Assembly (NCBI GenBank): GCA_016867375.1
Contig: VGJQ01000011.1
Span: 1-37,207, forward strand
Direction of reading: 5' to 3'
DNA from: Candidatus Kaiserbacteria bacterium
GTDB lineage: Bacteria > Patescibacteriota > Minisyncoccia > Phycocordibacterales > UBA2100
DNA: 37,207 nucleotides
How positions within the stretch are numbered: position 1 is the first letter of the stretch; each line of letters opens with the position of its first letter. The position numbers and the translations under genes were made by a program. This document shows, piece after piece, positions 14,689 through 23,255 of the stretch. The notes under the pieces were generated by a model. It did no database searches. It was not told the origin of the DNA and saw only the letters and a list, made by a program, of their open reading frames with translations.

Positions 14689-15936
14689 AAGCGCATGCAT
14701 GACCTCGTGGACGACGGTGTCTACTTTTTCTGCGGCCCGGCTCCACGTGAGCCGCGCAGCATCCTTCGCGCCGTTTTCGGAAAGCGTGTTCTTGAGGTGC
14801 GGATAGCCGACGACCGATAAAATCTGATTCGCCATCTCTTCGGTATCCCAAAAATCCGCCTTGAGCGCATGGCTCACGACCTCCGAGACACCCGACTGCT
14901 TCGAGATGAGGACCGGCGTACCCAGGCGCATTGCTTCGAGCGGTGTGATACCAAATGGCTCGGAGACCGAGGGCATGATGAAGAGATCGGCTGCGGCATA
15001 CGCTTCGTACCGGTCATGACCTTGGAGGAATCCGGTAAAGAGTAGATTGGATGCAATACCGAGCTGCGCCGCGAGATCCATCATCTGTCGCTCCATGTCG
15101 CCTGAGCCGGACATGAGAAAAATAACTTTTGGATTGTGTTCGAGCACGCGCTTGGCTGCGCGAATGAAATAATCGGGACCTTTTTGGAGCGTGATACGTC
15201 CGAGAAAGAGCACGACGCTGTAGCCCGCCTGCTTGAGGGTATGGAGACGCAGCAGCGTACTATCTCCTTGTGGGGCGGTCGTCTCATCAATGCCGTTGTG
15301 CACGACACTGATCTTCTCCTCGGCAATGCCGTACCGTGTCATAAGGATTGCCTTGGTGAGCTCGGAGACCGCTATGACGCGATGGGAAGCGTCCATGCCG
15401 GCGCGCTCGATCGCATACACGTCATTGTTGACCCCCCACGACCCTCCGCAGCGATCAAATTCAGTCGCATGCACGTGCGCGATCAGGGGCTTGCCGGTGG
15501 CACGCTTGGCCTCCATACCCGCTTCGAATGAAAGCCAGTCGTGCGCATAAATGACATCAAAGTCCTCCTTGAGCGCGATAGCAGCGGCCATCGCCGCATA
15601 GCGTTTGACTTCACTCATGAGATCCGGACCATAGAGAGATCCCGCAGCCATCGCCATACCTTGACGACGGTATTCATCGTAGGAAGAAGGGGTGAGGTAG
15701 GGGGTGAGCGCGGCATTGATGACACGCATATCGATACTCTCCAACCCGTCGCCGCCATCGGCAAACACAAAGCGTGTCCACGGGACCGCAAGATCGAGCT
15801 TCTTGGGCATGACGAATATTACTTCGACGCCGCGTTCAGCAAGCGCCCGCGTCAGTCCTAGACACGCGACCCCAAGCCCGCCACTATTGAAAGGCGGGAA
15901 CTCCCAACCAAACATGAGAATGCGTGTTTTTTTCAC
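14686..15936 (-). CDS. GT-B glycosyltransferase, glycogen/starch synthase-like
   Basis: The 416-residue protein has the N-terminal GWEFPPFNSGGLGVACLGL motif of glycogen synthases and GT4 enzymes (nucleotide-sugar binding through the GG loop), AHDWLSFEAG, VVHNGIDE, FLGRITLQKGPDYFIRAA and the C-terminal SEPFGITPLEAMRLGTPV, with the conserved Glu of the GT-B E-x7-E motif. It is shorter than bacterial GlgA and closer to archaeal-type or GT4 synthases. The start codon is GTG at 15936; the ATG at 15938 is out of frame and meets a stop at once. The stop codon lies in a repeat element. Partner genes are the GH57 and GH15 glucan enzymes. Confidence 0.88.
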   Translation of the reverse strand: MKKTRILMFGWEFPPFNSGGLGVACLGLTRALAERGVEVIFVMPKKLDLAVPWTRFVFADGGDGLESIDMRVINAALTPYLTPSSYDEYRRQGMAMAAGSLYGPDLMSEVKRYAAMAAAIALKEDFDVIYAHDWLSFEAGMEAKRATGKPLIAHVHATEFDRCGGSWGVNNDVYAIERAGMDASHRVIAVSELTKAILMTRYGIAEEKISVVHNGIDETTAPQGDSTLLRLHTLKQAGYSVVLFLGRITLQKGPDYFIRAAKRVLEHNPKVIFLMSGSGDMERQMMDLAAQLGIASNLLFTGFLQGHDRYEAYAAADLFIMPSVSEPFGITPLEAMRLGTPVLISKQSGVSEVVSHALKADFWDTEEMANQILSVVGYPHLKNTLSENGAKDAARLTWSRAAEKVDTVVHEVMHAL

Positions 15937-16036
15937 ATTACCAAAAAGAAGGCGGAGCCCTCAAGGCAATACTATCACGCAGCACAAAGCGATTCGGGGA
16001 TGTGTAGTGTATAACTCAAGTGCTATCTGAAAATCT

Positions 16037-16179
16037 CCGTGTTCGAGCGATACTGGCACACCCTTTCGGAATCCCCGCAGGATTTGATCCGAGGACTGAG
16101 GATTTTTCAGCAGAAAAATCCGGTTTCCGAAAGGGTGTGCCAGTATCGCTCGGACTTTTGAACACGCCAGGAAACACGG
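16037..16179. repeat. Long nested inverted repeat between two divergent genes
   Basis: A perfect 28-bp inverted repeat (16044-16071 with 16125-16152) encloses 53 nt, which contain another hairpin (GGATTTTTC, 16100-16108, with GAAAAATCC, 16113-16121). GTGTTC/GAACAC (16039-16044, 16160-16165) and CCGTG/CACGG (16037-16041, 16175-16179) extend the symmetry outward with bulges. The structure spans 143 bp of the 270-bp gap between the glycosyltransferase and the HAD gene. It could be a MITE or a folded RNA. Confidence 0.8.
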
Positions 16180-16188
16180 ATGATTGTA

Positions 16189-16197
16189 TGCTACACT
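16189..16197 (+). promoter_or_regulatory. Extended -10 promoter of the HAD gene
   Basis: TGCTACACT ends 9 nt before the ATG at 16207 and rules out the in-frame ATG at 16180 as the start. Confidence 0.5.
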
Positions 16198-16206
16198 CGA
16201 AGCGAT

Positions 16207-16977
16207 ATGAGAGTCCCGCGTGCGATACTATTTGACCTCGATGAGACGCTTGCCGAGAGTTTCAGGCCACCCACTCACGGCATACTCACGCGCTTCGTGC
16301 GGATCCTCGCGCACATGCCGACTGCGATCATCACGGGTGGGAGCTTTACGCGGGTCGAACACGATTTTCTCAAAAGCATGTCCGATAATCAGGACAGATC
16401 AAATCTGTTTATTTTTACGAACAGCGCGGCAGAATGCCACACATTCAAGGACGGCTTCTGGCAGGTCGAATACGCTATCGACGAGCTTTCCCCTGCGGAA
16501 AAGGGGCAGATCATCAAAGCGATCGAGGAGACCATCGCCGACATGCCTGAATTTGCATATGCCCGCTTTTGGGGCGAGCGGATCAGTGATCGTGGCGCGC
16601 AGATCGCCTACACCGTCGTCGGCCTGGATGCACCGCAGGAGGAAAAGATGTCGTGGGATCCCGACCACACGAAGCGCCTGCGTTTTCGTGATGCACTTGC
16701 CAAAAAGCTCCCTGGTTTTGAGATCCTTATCGGCGGCGCTTCGACCATCGACGTCACGCGCGCAGGTGTCGATAAGTCCCACGGCGTGCAGTGGCTCGCC
16801 AAGCACCTCGGTATTTCCGCGCAGGAAATGCTCTATGTGGGTGACGCGCTCTTCCCTGGCGGCAACGACTACGTCGTCATGGAGACCGGTATACAGACAC
16901 GTCGTGTAGACGGACCGCACGAGACAGCCGCCATCATGGACGAAATCATCGCGGCAAGCGCGGCGAAGAAAAATTGA
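16207..16977 (+). CDS. HAD-superfamily phosphatase, eukaryotic-type phosphomannomutase-like
   Basis: LFDLDETLAES carries the two catalytic Asp residues of HAD enzymes. ITGGSFTRVEHDFL and the C-terminal VGDALFPGGNDYVVME resemble the GGS and GDxxxPGGNDxE motifs of eukaryotic phosphomannomutases (HAD-IIB). The middle (about residues 85-185) forms the cap domain. It may isomerise mannose-6-phosphate and mannose-1-phosphate, which would fit the upstream phosphomannose isomerase, or be a sugar phosphatase. Length is 256 residues; human PMM2 is 246. Start 16207 follows the -10 box by 9 nt. Confidence 0.82.
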   Translation: MRVPRAILFDLDETLAESFRPPTHGILTRFVRILAHMPTAIITGGSFTRVEHDFLKSMSDNQDRSNLFIFTNSAAECHTFKDGFWQVEYAIDELSPAEKGQIIKAIEETIADMPEFAYARFWGERISDRGAQIAYTVVGLDAPQEEKMSWDPDHTKRLRFRDALAKKLPGFEILIGGASTIDVTRAGVDKSHGVQWLAKHLGISAQEMLYVGDALFPGGNDYVVMETGIQTRRVDGPHETAAIMDEIIAASAAKKN

Positions 16978-17001
16978 CAATCTCGCCCTGTCCTCTACAG
17001 T
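16974..17001 (+). promoter_or_regulatory. Consensus sigma-70 promoter of the HPPD-like gene
   Basis: TTGACA (16974-16979), a 16-nt spacer and TACAGT (16996-17001). The predicted leader is about 38 nt and carries AGAGGAAG at 17033-17040. It is one of the few full -35/-10 promoters with a Shine-Dalgarno here, and it overlaps the stop codon of the HAD gene. Confidence 0.7.
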
Positions 17002-17045
17002 GGCGACAGACGAAGTTCTCTCACATATAAAAAGAGGAAGCAGTC

Positions 17046-18173
17046 ATGGAAGCGCCAAAAGTTACTTTCCGCGGAATAGACCATATTGACGTGCGTCAGG
17101 TCTCCTCCCAGAAACTAGTCAGACGTTTATCTGAGATCTGGGGATTCGAGGAATTCGCCTATGCAGGACGTCAGACCGGCAGGAAAGATGTCGCCGCTCG
17201 AGTGCTCCGACAAGGCAATATCGTCATTAACCTGTCGGAACCCATGCATATCAAATCCCCTTTGATCGCATCGCTCGATGCATATGGCGAAGGGGTCAGT
17301 GATGTCGCTTTTGGCGTCTCCGATGTGCGTGCGGCCTATAATTACGCTATCGAGCACTCCGGCATACCAGTCGCAAGACCAAAAGACTTCTTCGAGAAGG
17401 TGGGTGGCGAACAGCGCGTCGCGATGACATATGCTGCTATCGGCACGTGCGGACCAGTAGTCCACACACTTATTGATCGGAGTCGTTACACGGGCGTATT
17501 TGCGCCAGGATACGTTGAGGTCGAAACCCCGATTCCCCATGCATCCCCCGTCGGACTCACCGATTGGGATCATTTTGTCCTCAATGTGGAGGAGGGGCAG
17601 ATGAATCATTGGGCCGGTTACTACAAGCGAGCCCTTAGATTCAAACGACTGATGAGTTTTTCGGAAGAACAGATCTCGACCGACACTGCCGCGCTGCGCA
17701 GCGTCGTCATGCGCAGCGAAGACGGGACTATCACCGCGCCGATCAACGAGCCCGTCGAAGACAAACACAGTCATATCGATGATTTCCTGGAAGATCGACA
17801 TGGGCCGGGCGTCCAACACGCGGCGCTTACGTCCAACGACATTGTTGCGACGGTGAGCACTTTGAGGAGCCGCGGGGAGAAGTTTCTCGCCGTCCCGGAT
17901 ACCTACTATGAAGCGGTGCCGAGGCGCCTCAAAGAAGCCGGCTTGCAGGAGGAAATACCCCAGTCCCTCATCGACGAACTCAGGAAGAACAGTATCCTGA
18001 TTGATGGCGATAAACATGGATACCTGCTCCAAATATTCACCGAGACACTCATCGGGAGCGGCACTGGCTTCTTCTTCGAGATCATAGAGCGACGCGGCTG
18101 CGACGGCTTCGGTGAAGGCAACTTCAAGGCGCTCTTCGAGTCGATCGAACGCGCTGCGGGACGCCTGAAATAG
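17046..18173 (+). CDS. hpd: 4-hydroxyphenylpyruvate dioxygenase-like protein
   Basis: Non-haem Fe(II) dioxygenase that turns 4-hydroxyphenylpyruvate into homogentisate; hydroxymandelate synthase is the close alternative. The 375-residue protein has the two vicinal-oxygen-chelate halves and the three iron ligands in standard context: His176 (WDHFVLNVEEGQMN), His258 (GPGVQHAALTSNDI) and Glu345 (GFFFEIIERRG). LIDGDKHGYLLQIFTET and GFGEGNFKALFESIE close the fold as in true family members. It is flanked by its own promoter and terminator, so it is a single-gene unit. No other tyrosine-degradation gene is in the window. Such an enzyme is unexpected in a reduced CPR genome and was probably acquired. 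Confidence 0.93.
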   Translation: MEAPKVTFRGIDHIDVRQVSSQKLVRRLSEIWGFEEFAYAGRQTGRKDVAARVLRQGNIVINLSEPMHIKSPLIASLDAYGEGVSDVAFGVSDVRAAYNYAIEHSGIPVARPKDFFEKVGGEQRVAMTYAAIGTCGPVVHTLIDRSRYTGVFAPGYVEVETPIPHASPVGLTDWDHFVLNVEEGQMNHWAGYYKRALRFKRLMSFSEEQISTDTAALRSVVMRSEDGTITAPINEPVEDKHSHIDDFLEDRHGPGVQHAALTSNDIVATVSTLRSRGEKFLAVPDTYYEAVPRRLKEAGLQEEIPQSLIDELRKNSILIDGDKHGYLLQIFTETLIGSGTGFFFEIIERRGCDGFGEGNFKALFESIERAAGRLK

Positions 18174-18201
18174 GGTTCCCCACTAGGGGATGACAAAAAG
18201 A

Positions 18202-18235
18202 GCGGCGAAGCCTGGAGGCTTCGCCGCATTTTTCT
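18202..18235 (+). terminator. Rho-independent terminator of the HPPD-like gene
   Basis: Perfect 11-bp stem GCGGCGAAGCC/GGCTTCGCCGC with a TGGA loop and then ATTTTTCTTT. Confidence 0.9.
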
Positions 18236-18243
18236 TTGGAAGA

Positions 18244-19599
18244 TCATTCTTTCGCCGCGCGAATCGCATCAGCAATAGACTCTACCATTTTTGAAGCGAG
18301 ATCTTTGTCGGTACATTCGACCATGATCCGGATCACCGGCTCGGTGCCCGATGAGCGCAGTACCAAACGCCCGATTCCTTCGAGTGCACGCTCGACTGCT
18401 TCTTTCGCCTCCTTCACCCGTGAATCAGCAAGTATCTTCTCGCCGTCCTTCGCTCCCACGTCTCTGAGTATCTGCGACACCGGCTCGAAGCAGTGCAATA
18501 TCTTGCTTGTTTTGCTTTTTTCCGCGACAAGCACCGAGAGTATCTGGAGCGCCGTAGCAAGGCCATCGGCAATCGTCCCGAATTTCGGGAACTGCGGCGC
18601 AACTATGATGACGTGTCCGGACGGTTCACCGCCGAGCACATACCCGTCGTCACGCATTCGTTCAAGGATATGATGGTCTCCGACAGGTGTCCGTACCATG
18701 GATATTCCCTGCCTTTTTAGGTACATTTCGAGACCCATATTACTCATTATTGTCCCGACCACGGTCGAATGTTCGAGACAACCTGATTGCGCCCAGCGCG
18801 TGGCAAGCACGCCGAGGAGCTGATCGCCGTCGGCTATTTTTCCGTCTTCATCGACAAATTGGACGCGATCGGCATCACCATCAAAGGCAATGCCCACATC
18901 GGCGCGCATTTCGCGCACCTTGTCGCGCAGAGCGCCCATTGAAGTCGATCCACACCCCCTATTGATGTTGAATCCGTCTGGCTGACAGCCGATCTGAATG
19001 ACTTCAGCACCGAGCTCGGAGAGTGCCTCGGGGGCACTCTTGTATGCCGCTCCATTTGCACAGTCGACGACGATTCTCAGTCCCTCAAGCGAGAGACCTT
19101 GCACAGTCATTTTGACAAACTGCACGTATCGCGCACGGTTCGTTTCATCCTTACTGACGCGACCGACCGCATGCGATTCAGCGAGCTCGATCTCATAGCT
19201 TGGATCCAGCATTCGCTCAATAGTCGCTCTTGCCTCGTCTGATAGTTTGTATCCGTTCGGGTCGAAAATTTTGATGCCATTGTCTTCGTACGGGTTGTGA
19301 GATGCCGAGATCATCACCCCGACATCTGCGCGCATTGTATGCGTAAGCATCGCTACTGCCGCCGTAGGCATAGGCCCCAGGAGAGTCACATTCATTCCGG
19401 CCTCGGCAAATCCCGACGCGAGGGCGAATTCGATTCGGTATCCGGAAAGGCGAGTGTCTTTCCCGATGATTACTCGATGGCGCCGCTCCCCTTTTTGAAA
19501 GAAGGTTCCGAGTGCATGTCCAAGACGCAAAACGAACGCTGATTTCAGCTTTTCGTTTGCGACGCCACGAATCCCATCCGTTCCAAAGTATTTCCCCAT
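18244..19599 (-). CDS. glmM: Phosphoglucosamine mutase
   Basis: Converts glucosamine-6-phosphate to glucosamine-1-phosphate for UDP-GlcNAc and peptidoglycan synthesis. The 451-residue protein has the full set of alpha-D-phosphohexomutase motifs: MGKYFGTDGIRGVAN, VMISASHNPYEDNG with phosphoserine Ser100, the metal loop AFDGDADR, GGEPSGHVI and the phosphate-binding RSSGTEPVIRIMVE. GlmM rather than PMM/PGM is indicated by the N-terminus and length. AGAGGAG precedes the ATG, and a TTGACA/TAGGCT promoter lies upstream. Confidence 0.95.
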   Translation of the reverse strand: MGKYFGTDGIRGVANEKLKSAFVLRLGHALGTFFQKGERRHRVIIGKDTRLSGYRIEFALASGFAEAGMNVTLLGPMPTAAVAMLTHTMRADVGVMISASHNPYEDNGIKIFDPNGYKLSDEARATIERMLDPSYEIELAESHAVGRVSKDETNRARYVQFVKMTVQGLSLEGLRIVVDCANGAAYKSAPEALSELGAEVIQIGCQPDGFNINRGCGSTSMGALRDKVREMRADVGIAFDGDADRVQFVDEDGKIADGDQLLGVLATRWAQSGCLEHSTVVGTIMSNMGLEMYLKRQGISMVRTPVGDHHILERMRDDGYVLGGEPSGHVIIVAPQFPKFGTIADGLATALQILSVLVAEKSKTSKILHCFEPVSQILRDVGAKDGEKILADSRVKEAKEAVERALEGIGRLVLRSSGTEPVIRIMVECTDKDLASKMVESIADAIRAAKE

Positions 19600-19645
19600 G
19601 AGGGACTCCTCTCTTTGCTTCTAGTTCACTATGTGGTCTAAAACG

Positions 19646-19673
19646 AGCCTACCAGACTCACACGATGTGTCAA
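19646..19673 (-). promoter_or_regulatory. Promoter of glmM
   Basis: TTGACA (19673-19668), 16-nt spacer, TAGGCT (19651-19646). With the Shine-Dalgarno this predicts a leader of about 40 nt. Confidence 0.6.
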
Positions 19674-19764
19674 TTTCTTTTACGAGAGGACGCGGAGAAT
19701 CGCCCGCAGTATGTGGCGAGATATGAAGAATTACGTTGGAATCAACGCGCCCCCTCTCTCCCTT

Positions 19765-19804
19765 CATATGCTATCTCCACGCTATAGCGCCAAGATAGCA
19801 TATG
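19765..19804. repeat. CTATAG palindrome 5
   Basis: Perfect 12-bp arms CATATGCTATCT (19765-19776) and AGATAGCATATG (19793-19804), centred on GCTATAGC (19781-19788). The arm sequence differs from the other copies, but pairing and the 40-bp span are kept. It lies 43 nt upstream of the -10 of the FAD oxidase gene. Confidence 0.85.
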
Positions 19805-19847
19805 GGTTGGTTTTGTATCAGGAATCGAATTTAGGTGTTTTTTGTGG

Positions 19848-19856
19848 TGGTATACT
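19848..19856 (+). promoter_or_regulatory. Extended -10 promoter of the FAD oxidase gene
   Basis: TGGTATACT ends 6 nt before the ATG at 19863, predicting a leaderless message and excluding the in-frame ATG at 19842. Confidence 0.55.
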
Positions 19857-19862
19857 TTCACC

Positions 19863-21512
19863 ATGAATCTGGCGGAAGATATGCGGACACGGATCAAGGG
19901 CGATGTCGCTGACGATGCAGAGACCATACAAGTATACAGCCGCGACACAAGTATCTTTCAGCGCGCCCCAAAAGTCGTTGTGTTCCCCAAAAATGCCGAC
20001 GATGTGAGCGCGGTTGTCACCTACGTCCGCGAAGCAAAGGAGCGGGGCGAAGTCGTGAGTATCGCCCCACGCTCGGCTGGCACCGACATGACCGGCGGCC
20101 CGCTTACCGACTCGATCTCTATGGTCTTTACCAAGTATATGAATCATATTGGGCCTATCACTGAAAATTCCGCCACTGTCGAACCAGGCACCTACTACCG
20201 CGACTTCGAAAAAGCGACACTCCAAAAATCAGGGAAACTCCTTCCCTCATACCCCGCATCCCGCGAACTCTGCGCCATGGGCGGCATTGTCTCCAACAAT
20301 TCTGGCGGCGAACTCACCTTGCGGTATGGTAAGACCAATCGGTACGTACAATCTCTGGACGTCGTCCTGTCCGATGGCACGCACACGACCCTCAAGCCCA
20401 TCCCGCTCGACGAGGCGCATCACAAAGCCGAAAATCAAGACCTCGAAGGATCGATCTACCGCAGCATAGTGGACCTCATCGAACACAATGCTGCAGAAAT
20501 TGAGGCCGCACGTCCCACCGTAAACAAAAATTCAGCAGGGTATGCCCTCTGGAACGTCATAGATGTACAGAAGCAGACTTTTGACCTCACCCAGCTTGTC
20601 GTAGGATCGCAGGGAACGCTCGCTATCGTCACACAAGCAACACTTGGACTGATCCAACCCGCCGCACACAAGGCGATGCTCATCATCTTCCTCTCTGACT
20701 ATGAAATCCTCCCCGACATTGTGCGACACGTGCTCGAGCAACAGCCTGAGTCATTTGAATCATACGACAACAAGACATTTTCGCTCGCCATGCGATTCAT
20801 GCCCCAAATGCTCAAACAGCTCGGCTTCTTCCAAGCCCTCCGCCTTGGTATCTCCTTTATCCCTGAGATGTGGATGGCAGCGACCGGCGGCATCCCGCGC
20901 CTCATCCTCCTTGCGGAATTTGCAGAGGAGACTCCCGAAACGGCGCTCGAAAAAGTCCGCTCGCTCCGCATTGTCCTGCAAAGCTACGCGGTCAAAACGA
21001 AGCTTGCGCGGACAGAACTCCAGATGGAGAAATATTGGAAAGTGCGCCGTGAAGCATTCGCCCTTTTGCGCAAACGAATGAAGGGTCTCTATGCCGCGCC
21101 CATCATGGATGATTTTTGTGTCCACCCAAAGGACTACCCGCGCTTTTTGCCGGAATTGTACAATTTGCTAGACCAGTACACCTTTACCTATGCCGTTACC
21201 GGCCATATCGGCGATGGGAACTTCCATATTTTCCCGCTCGTTAACCTCAGTGACGACAAGGTCCATGACATGATCATGGAATTAATGCCCAAAGTGTACG
21301 AACTTGTGCAAAAATATGGCGGCTCGATCACCGGCGAGCACAACGACGGCATCGTGCGCACACCATTCCTCTCGTATCAATTTTCGCCAAAAATGCTTGA
21401 GCTGTTTTCACAGGTAAAGCATATTTTTGATCCGCTCAATATCTTCAATCCAGGCAAAAAAGTCGGCGGAACGCTCAAAGACATTGAGCAGAGCATGATC
21501 AGGCATTTGTAG
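19863..21512 (+). CDS. FAD-linked oxidase, GlcD / D-lactate dehydrogenase type
   Basis: Flavoprotein that oxidises a 2-hydroxy acid such as D-lactate or glycolate. Residues about 35-215 form the FAD_binding_4 domain, with VSIAPRSAGTDMTGGPL for the pyrophosphate loop, MGGIVSNNSGGELTLRYGKT and VVGSQGTLAIVTQATL. The C-terminal half is the FAD-oxidase_C domain, with AVTGHIGDGNFHIFPL and the metal-binding GSITGEHNDGIVRTPFL. There is no Fe-S domain, so an electron acceptor subunit must be elsewhere. In a fermenting cell it could recycle D-lactate. It runs alone from its own promoter; the true start at 19863 gives 549 residues. Confidence 0.92.
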   Translation: MNLAEDMRTRIKGDVADDAETIQVYSRDTSIFQRAPKVVVFPKNADDVSAVVTYVREAKERGEVVSIAPRSAGTDMTGGPLTDSISMVFTKYMNHIGPITENSATVEPGTYYRDFEKATLQKSGKLLPSYPASRELCAMGGIVSNNSGGELTLRYGKTNRYVQSLDVVLSDGTHTTLKPIPLDEAHHKAENQDLEGSIYRSIVDLIEHNAAEIEAARPTVNKNSAGYALWNVIDVQKQTFDLTQLVVGSQGTLAIVTQATLGLIQPAAHKAMLIIFLSDYEILPDIVRHVLEQQPESFESYDNKTFSLAMRFMPQMLKQLGFFQALRLGISFIPEMWMAATGGIPRLILLAEFAEETPETALEKVRSLRIVLQSYAVKTKLARTELQMEKYWKVRREAFALLRKRMKGLYAAPIMDDFCVHPKDYPRFLPELYNLLDQYTFTYAVTGHIGDGNFHIFPLVNLSDDKVHDMIMELMPKVYELVQKYGGSITGEHNDGIVRTPFLSYQFSPKMLELFSQVKHIFDPLNIFNPGKKVGGTLKDIEQSMIRHL

Positions 21513-21541
21513 AAAGCCTTAGTCTCTGGTTTTGTAGAAAG

Positions 21542-22348
21542 TTACACTGCAACCGCCGGTGATTTTTCGGCGAGCGTCTTTGCGATCTCATTGACGATAT
21601 CGTCGAGGTCGTGCTCGGCCTTGATAAGGTACTTGTTGGCACCGAGCTCCTTGGTCTTTTCGATGTCGTCTTTTTGGCCGAGATTGGAGAGGACGATCAC
21701 CGGCACATGTGCCATGCGCGGGATGGCGCGGATCGCCTTGAGGAGCTCAAATCCGGTCATGCCGGGAAGCAAGAGGTCAAGCAGGATGATATCGGGAATT
21801 TCGCGACTCAATATTTCGAGCGCTTCGTCGCCATTTTTGGCATAAAAGCAGGTGCAGCCTTCGTGAGAAAGCTTCACTGCGAGGATACTGCTCAAAAACT
21901 GATCGTCTTCGATCCAGAGAATTTTCTGCTTCTCGAGGCGAAGCGCGCGCTGATCTTTTTTCTGCTCTGCTTCATCGGTCTTTCCCAGGTAGGTATGCAC
22001 TTTGGCAAGCACTTCATCAGGATCAAGTAGAGCTTTCACGAGATAATCCTTCACCCCAAGCGCAAGCGCACGATCAATCTCCACCGGTTGTCCGGAATTC
22101 GATACGATAATCACCGGGATAGCGGCGAGTGTTGGGTCTTTTTTCCGTCCCTCGAGTATCTCGTAGCCGTTCATGGTCGGGAGGATGATATCAAGAAGGA
22201 CAAGGTCTGGCTTCAAAAGGCCGAATTGCTTGAGGCCTTCGGCACCATCGCGGACGAGCACCACCTCGTACCCGTCGCTTTCAAGCTTCTTGGTCAGGAC
22301 GTCGCCGAGAAACTGATCATCTTCGATAAAGAGAATGCGTTTTTTCAT
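21542..22348 (-). CDS. Double-receiver response regulator
   Basis: Two CheY-like receiver domains and no output domain in 268 residues. Receiver 1 (about 1-120) has FIEDDQF, the phospho-acceptor in LVLLDIILP, VSNS and the switch lysine in KDYLVKA. Receiver 2 (about 140-262) has WIEDDQF, IILLDLLLPGMTGFE, LSNLG and NKYLIKAE. Both acceptor Asp residues are present. It probably acts as a phospho-relay or binds a target protein. It follows the histidine kinase by 53 nt; a TGATATAGT box in the gap may add transcription. Confidence 0.93.
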   Translation of the reverse strand: MKKRILFIEDDQFLGDVLTKKLESDGYEVVLVRDGAEGLKQFGLLKPDLVLLDIILPTMNGYEILEGRKKDPTLAAIPVIIVSNSGQPVEIDRALALGVKDYLVKALLDPDEVLAKVHTYLGKTDEAEQKKDQRALRLEKQKILWIEDDQFLSSILAVKLSHEGCTCFYAKNGDEALEILSREIPDIILLDLLLPGMTGFELLKAIRAIPRMAHVPVIVLSNLGQKDDIEKTKELGANKYLIKAEHDLDDIVNEIAKTLAEKSPAVAV

Positions 22349-22401
22349 AAATATAATAATGATGTATGTTTACTATATCATATTTTCTACACGTGTATCG
22401 A

Positions 22402-23244
22402 TCATGCGGTGTGCGGAAATTCGATACGAAAGGTCGTCCCTTGATCCTCTGCACTCGTGAAGGAGATCGTGCCGCCATTGTGTTCGGTGATGTTTTTGAC
22501 GATAAAGAGCCCGAGACCAGAACCATCGGTCTCCATCTTGATGGCGTTGGGAGCGCGGAAGAACCGCGTAAAAACCTGCTGCTGCTGATCGGCTGGTATG
22601 CCGATACCCTGATCCGCCACCGTGATACCCACCATCCCCTCCCCGGCCTTTTCGACAGAGACGCGCACCATGCCGCCGACTTTTGAATATTTGATAGCAT
22701 TTTCGATGAGATTCTGGAGGATCGCGCGCATATGCTGCGGATCGATATTGACGGGCGGCACCACCGCTTCAGCCGGCGGTGAAAAATCGATCGTAATATC
22801 CCTTCTCGTCGCGATAGGCCGCATCTCGAGAAGGAGATTGTCGATCAGATCCGGAAGCGCGGTGGGAATCGGTACTGATTTCAGCTTACCCGAATCGATC
22901 TGATCCGAAAGGAGCATATCGCCCAGCAGCGTGATCATGCGATTGTTGCTCTCGTACGCCTTCATGATAAAAGTCCGCTGCTGATCGTTGAGGGATCCCA
23001 TATCACCCTTCAGAAGCATGCTCAAAAGCCACTTGATGGCAGAAAGAGGTGTGCGCAGCTGATGCGTCGCCACCGACACGAAATCTGTCTTCATCTGATC
23101 GAGGGCGCGCAAGCGTTCATTGGCTTTTGAGAGCTCCAGATCGCGCCTGATCAGCATCTGGGCGCCATGCTCCTGCTCTTTCAAGAGTCGGCGGCACTTC
23201 TCGACCTCTTGCGTCAGTGCGGCTATGGTCTCGGCATCACTCAT
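22402..23244 (-). CDS. Soluble sensor histidine kinase
   Basis: 280 residues, without a membrane segment. Residues about 1-45 are predicted coiled coil (EVEKCRRLLKEQEHG...). The H-box FVSVATHQLRTPLSAIKWLL is followed by the N-box NLIENAIKYS, the G1 box VADQGIGIPADQ, the F-box VFTRFFRAPNA and the G2 box GSGLGLFIVKNITEHNGG. There is no sensor domain, so the signal probably comes from the FIST protein encoded 11 nt upstream; translation of the two is probably linked. Confidence 0.93.
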   Translation of the reverse strand: MSDAETIAALTQEVEKCRRLLKEQEHGAQMLIRRDLELSKANERLRALDQMKTDFVSVATHQLRTPLSAIKWLLSMLLKGDMGSLNDQQRTFIMKAYESNNRMITLLGDMLLSDQIDSGKLKSVPIPTALPDLIDNLLLEMRPIATRRDITIDFSPPAEAVVPPVNIDPQHMRAILQNLIENAIKYSKVGGMVRVSVEKAGEGMVGITVADQGIGIPADQQQQVFTRFFRAPNAIKMETDGSGLGLFIVKNITEHNGGTISFTSAEDQGTTFRIEFPHTA

Positions 23245-23255
23245 ACTTTGCTGAT

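Noticed and set aside
17127-18032. 301-codon frame antisense to the HPPD-like gene
   Set aside because: The plus-strand protein has all iron ligands, a promoter and a terminator. The antisense frame has no known motif.
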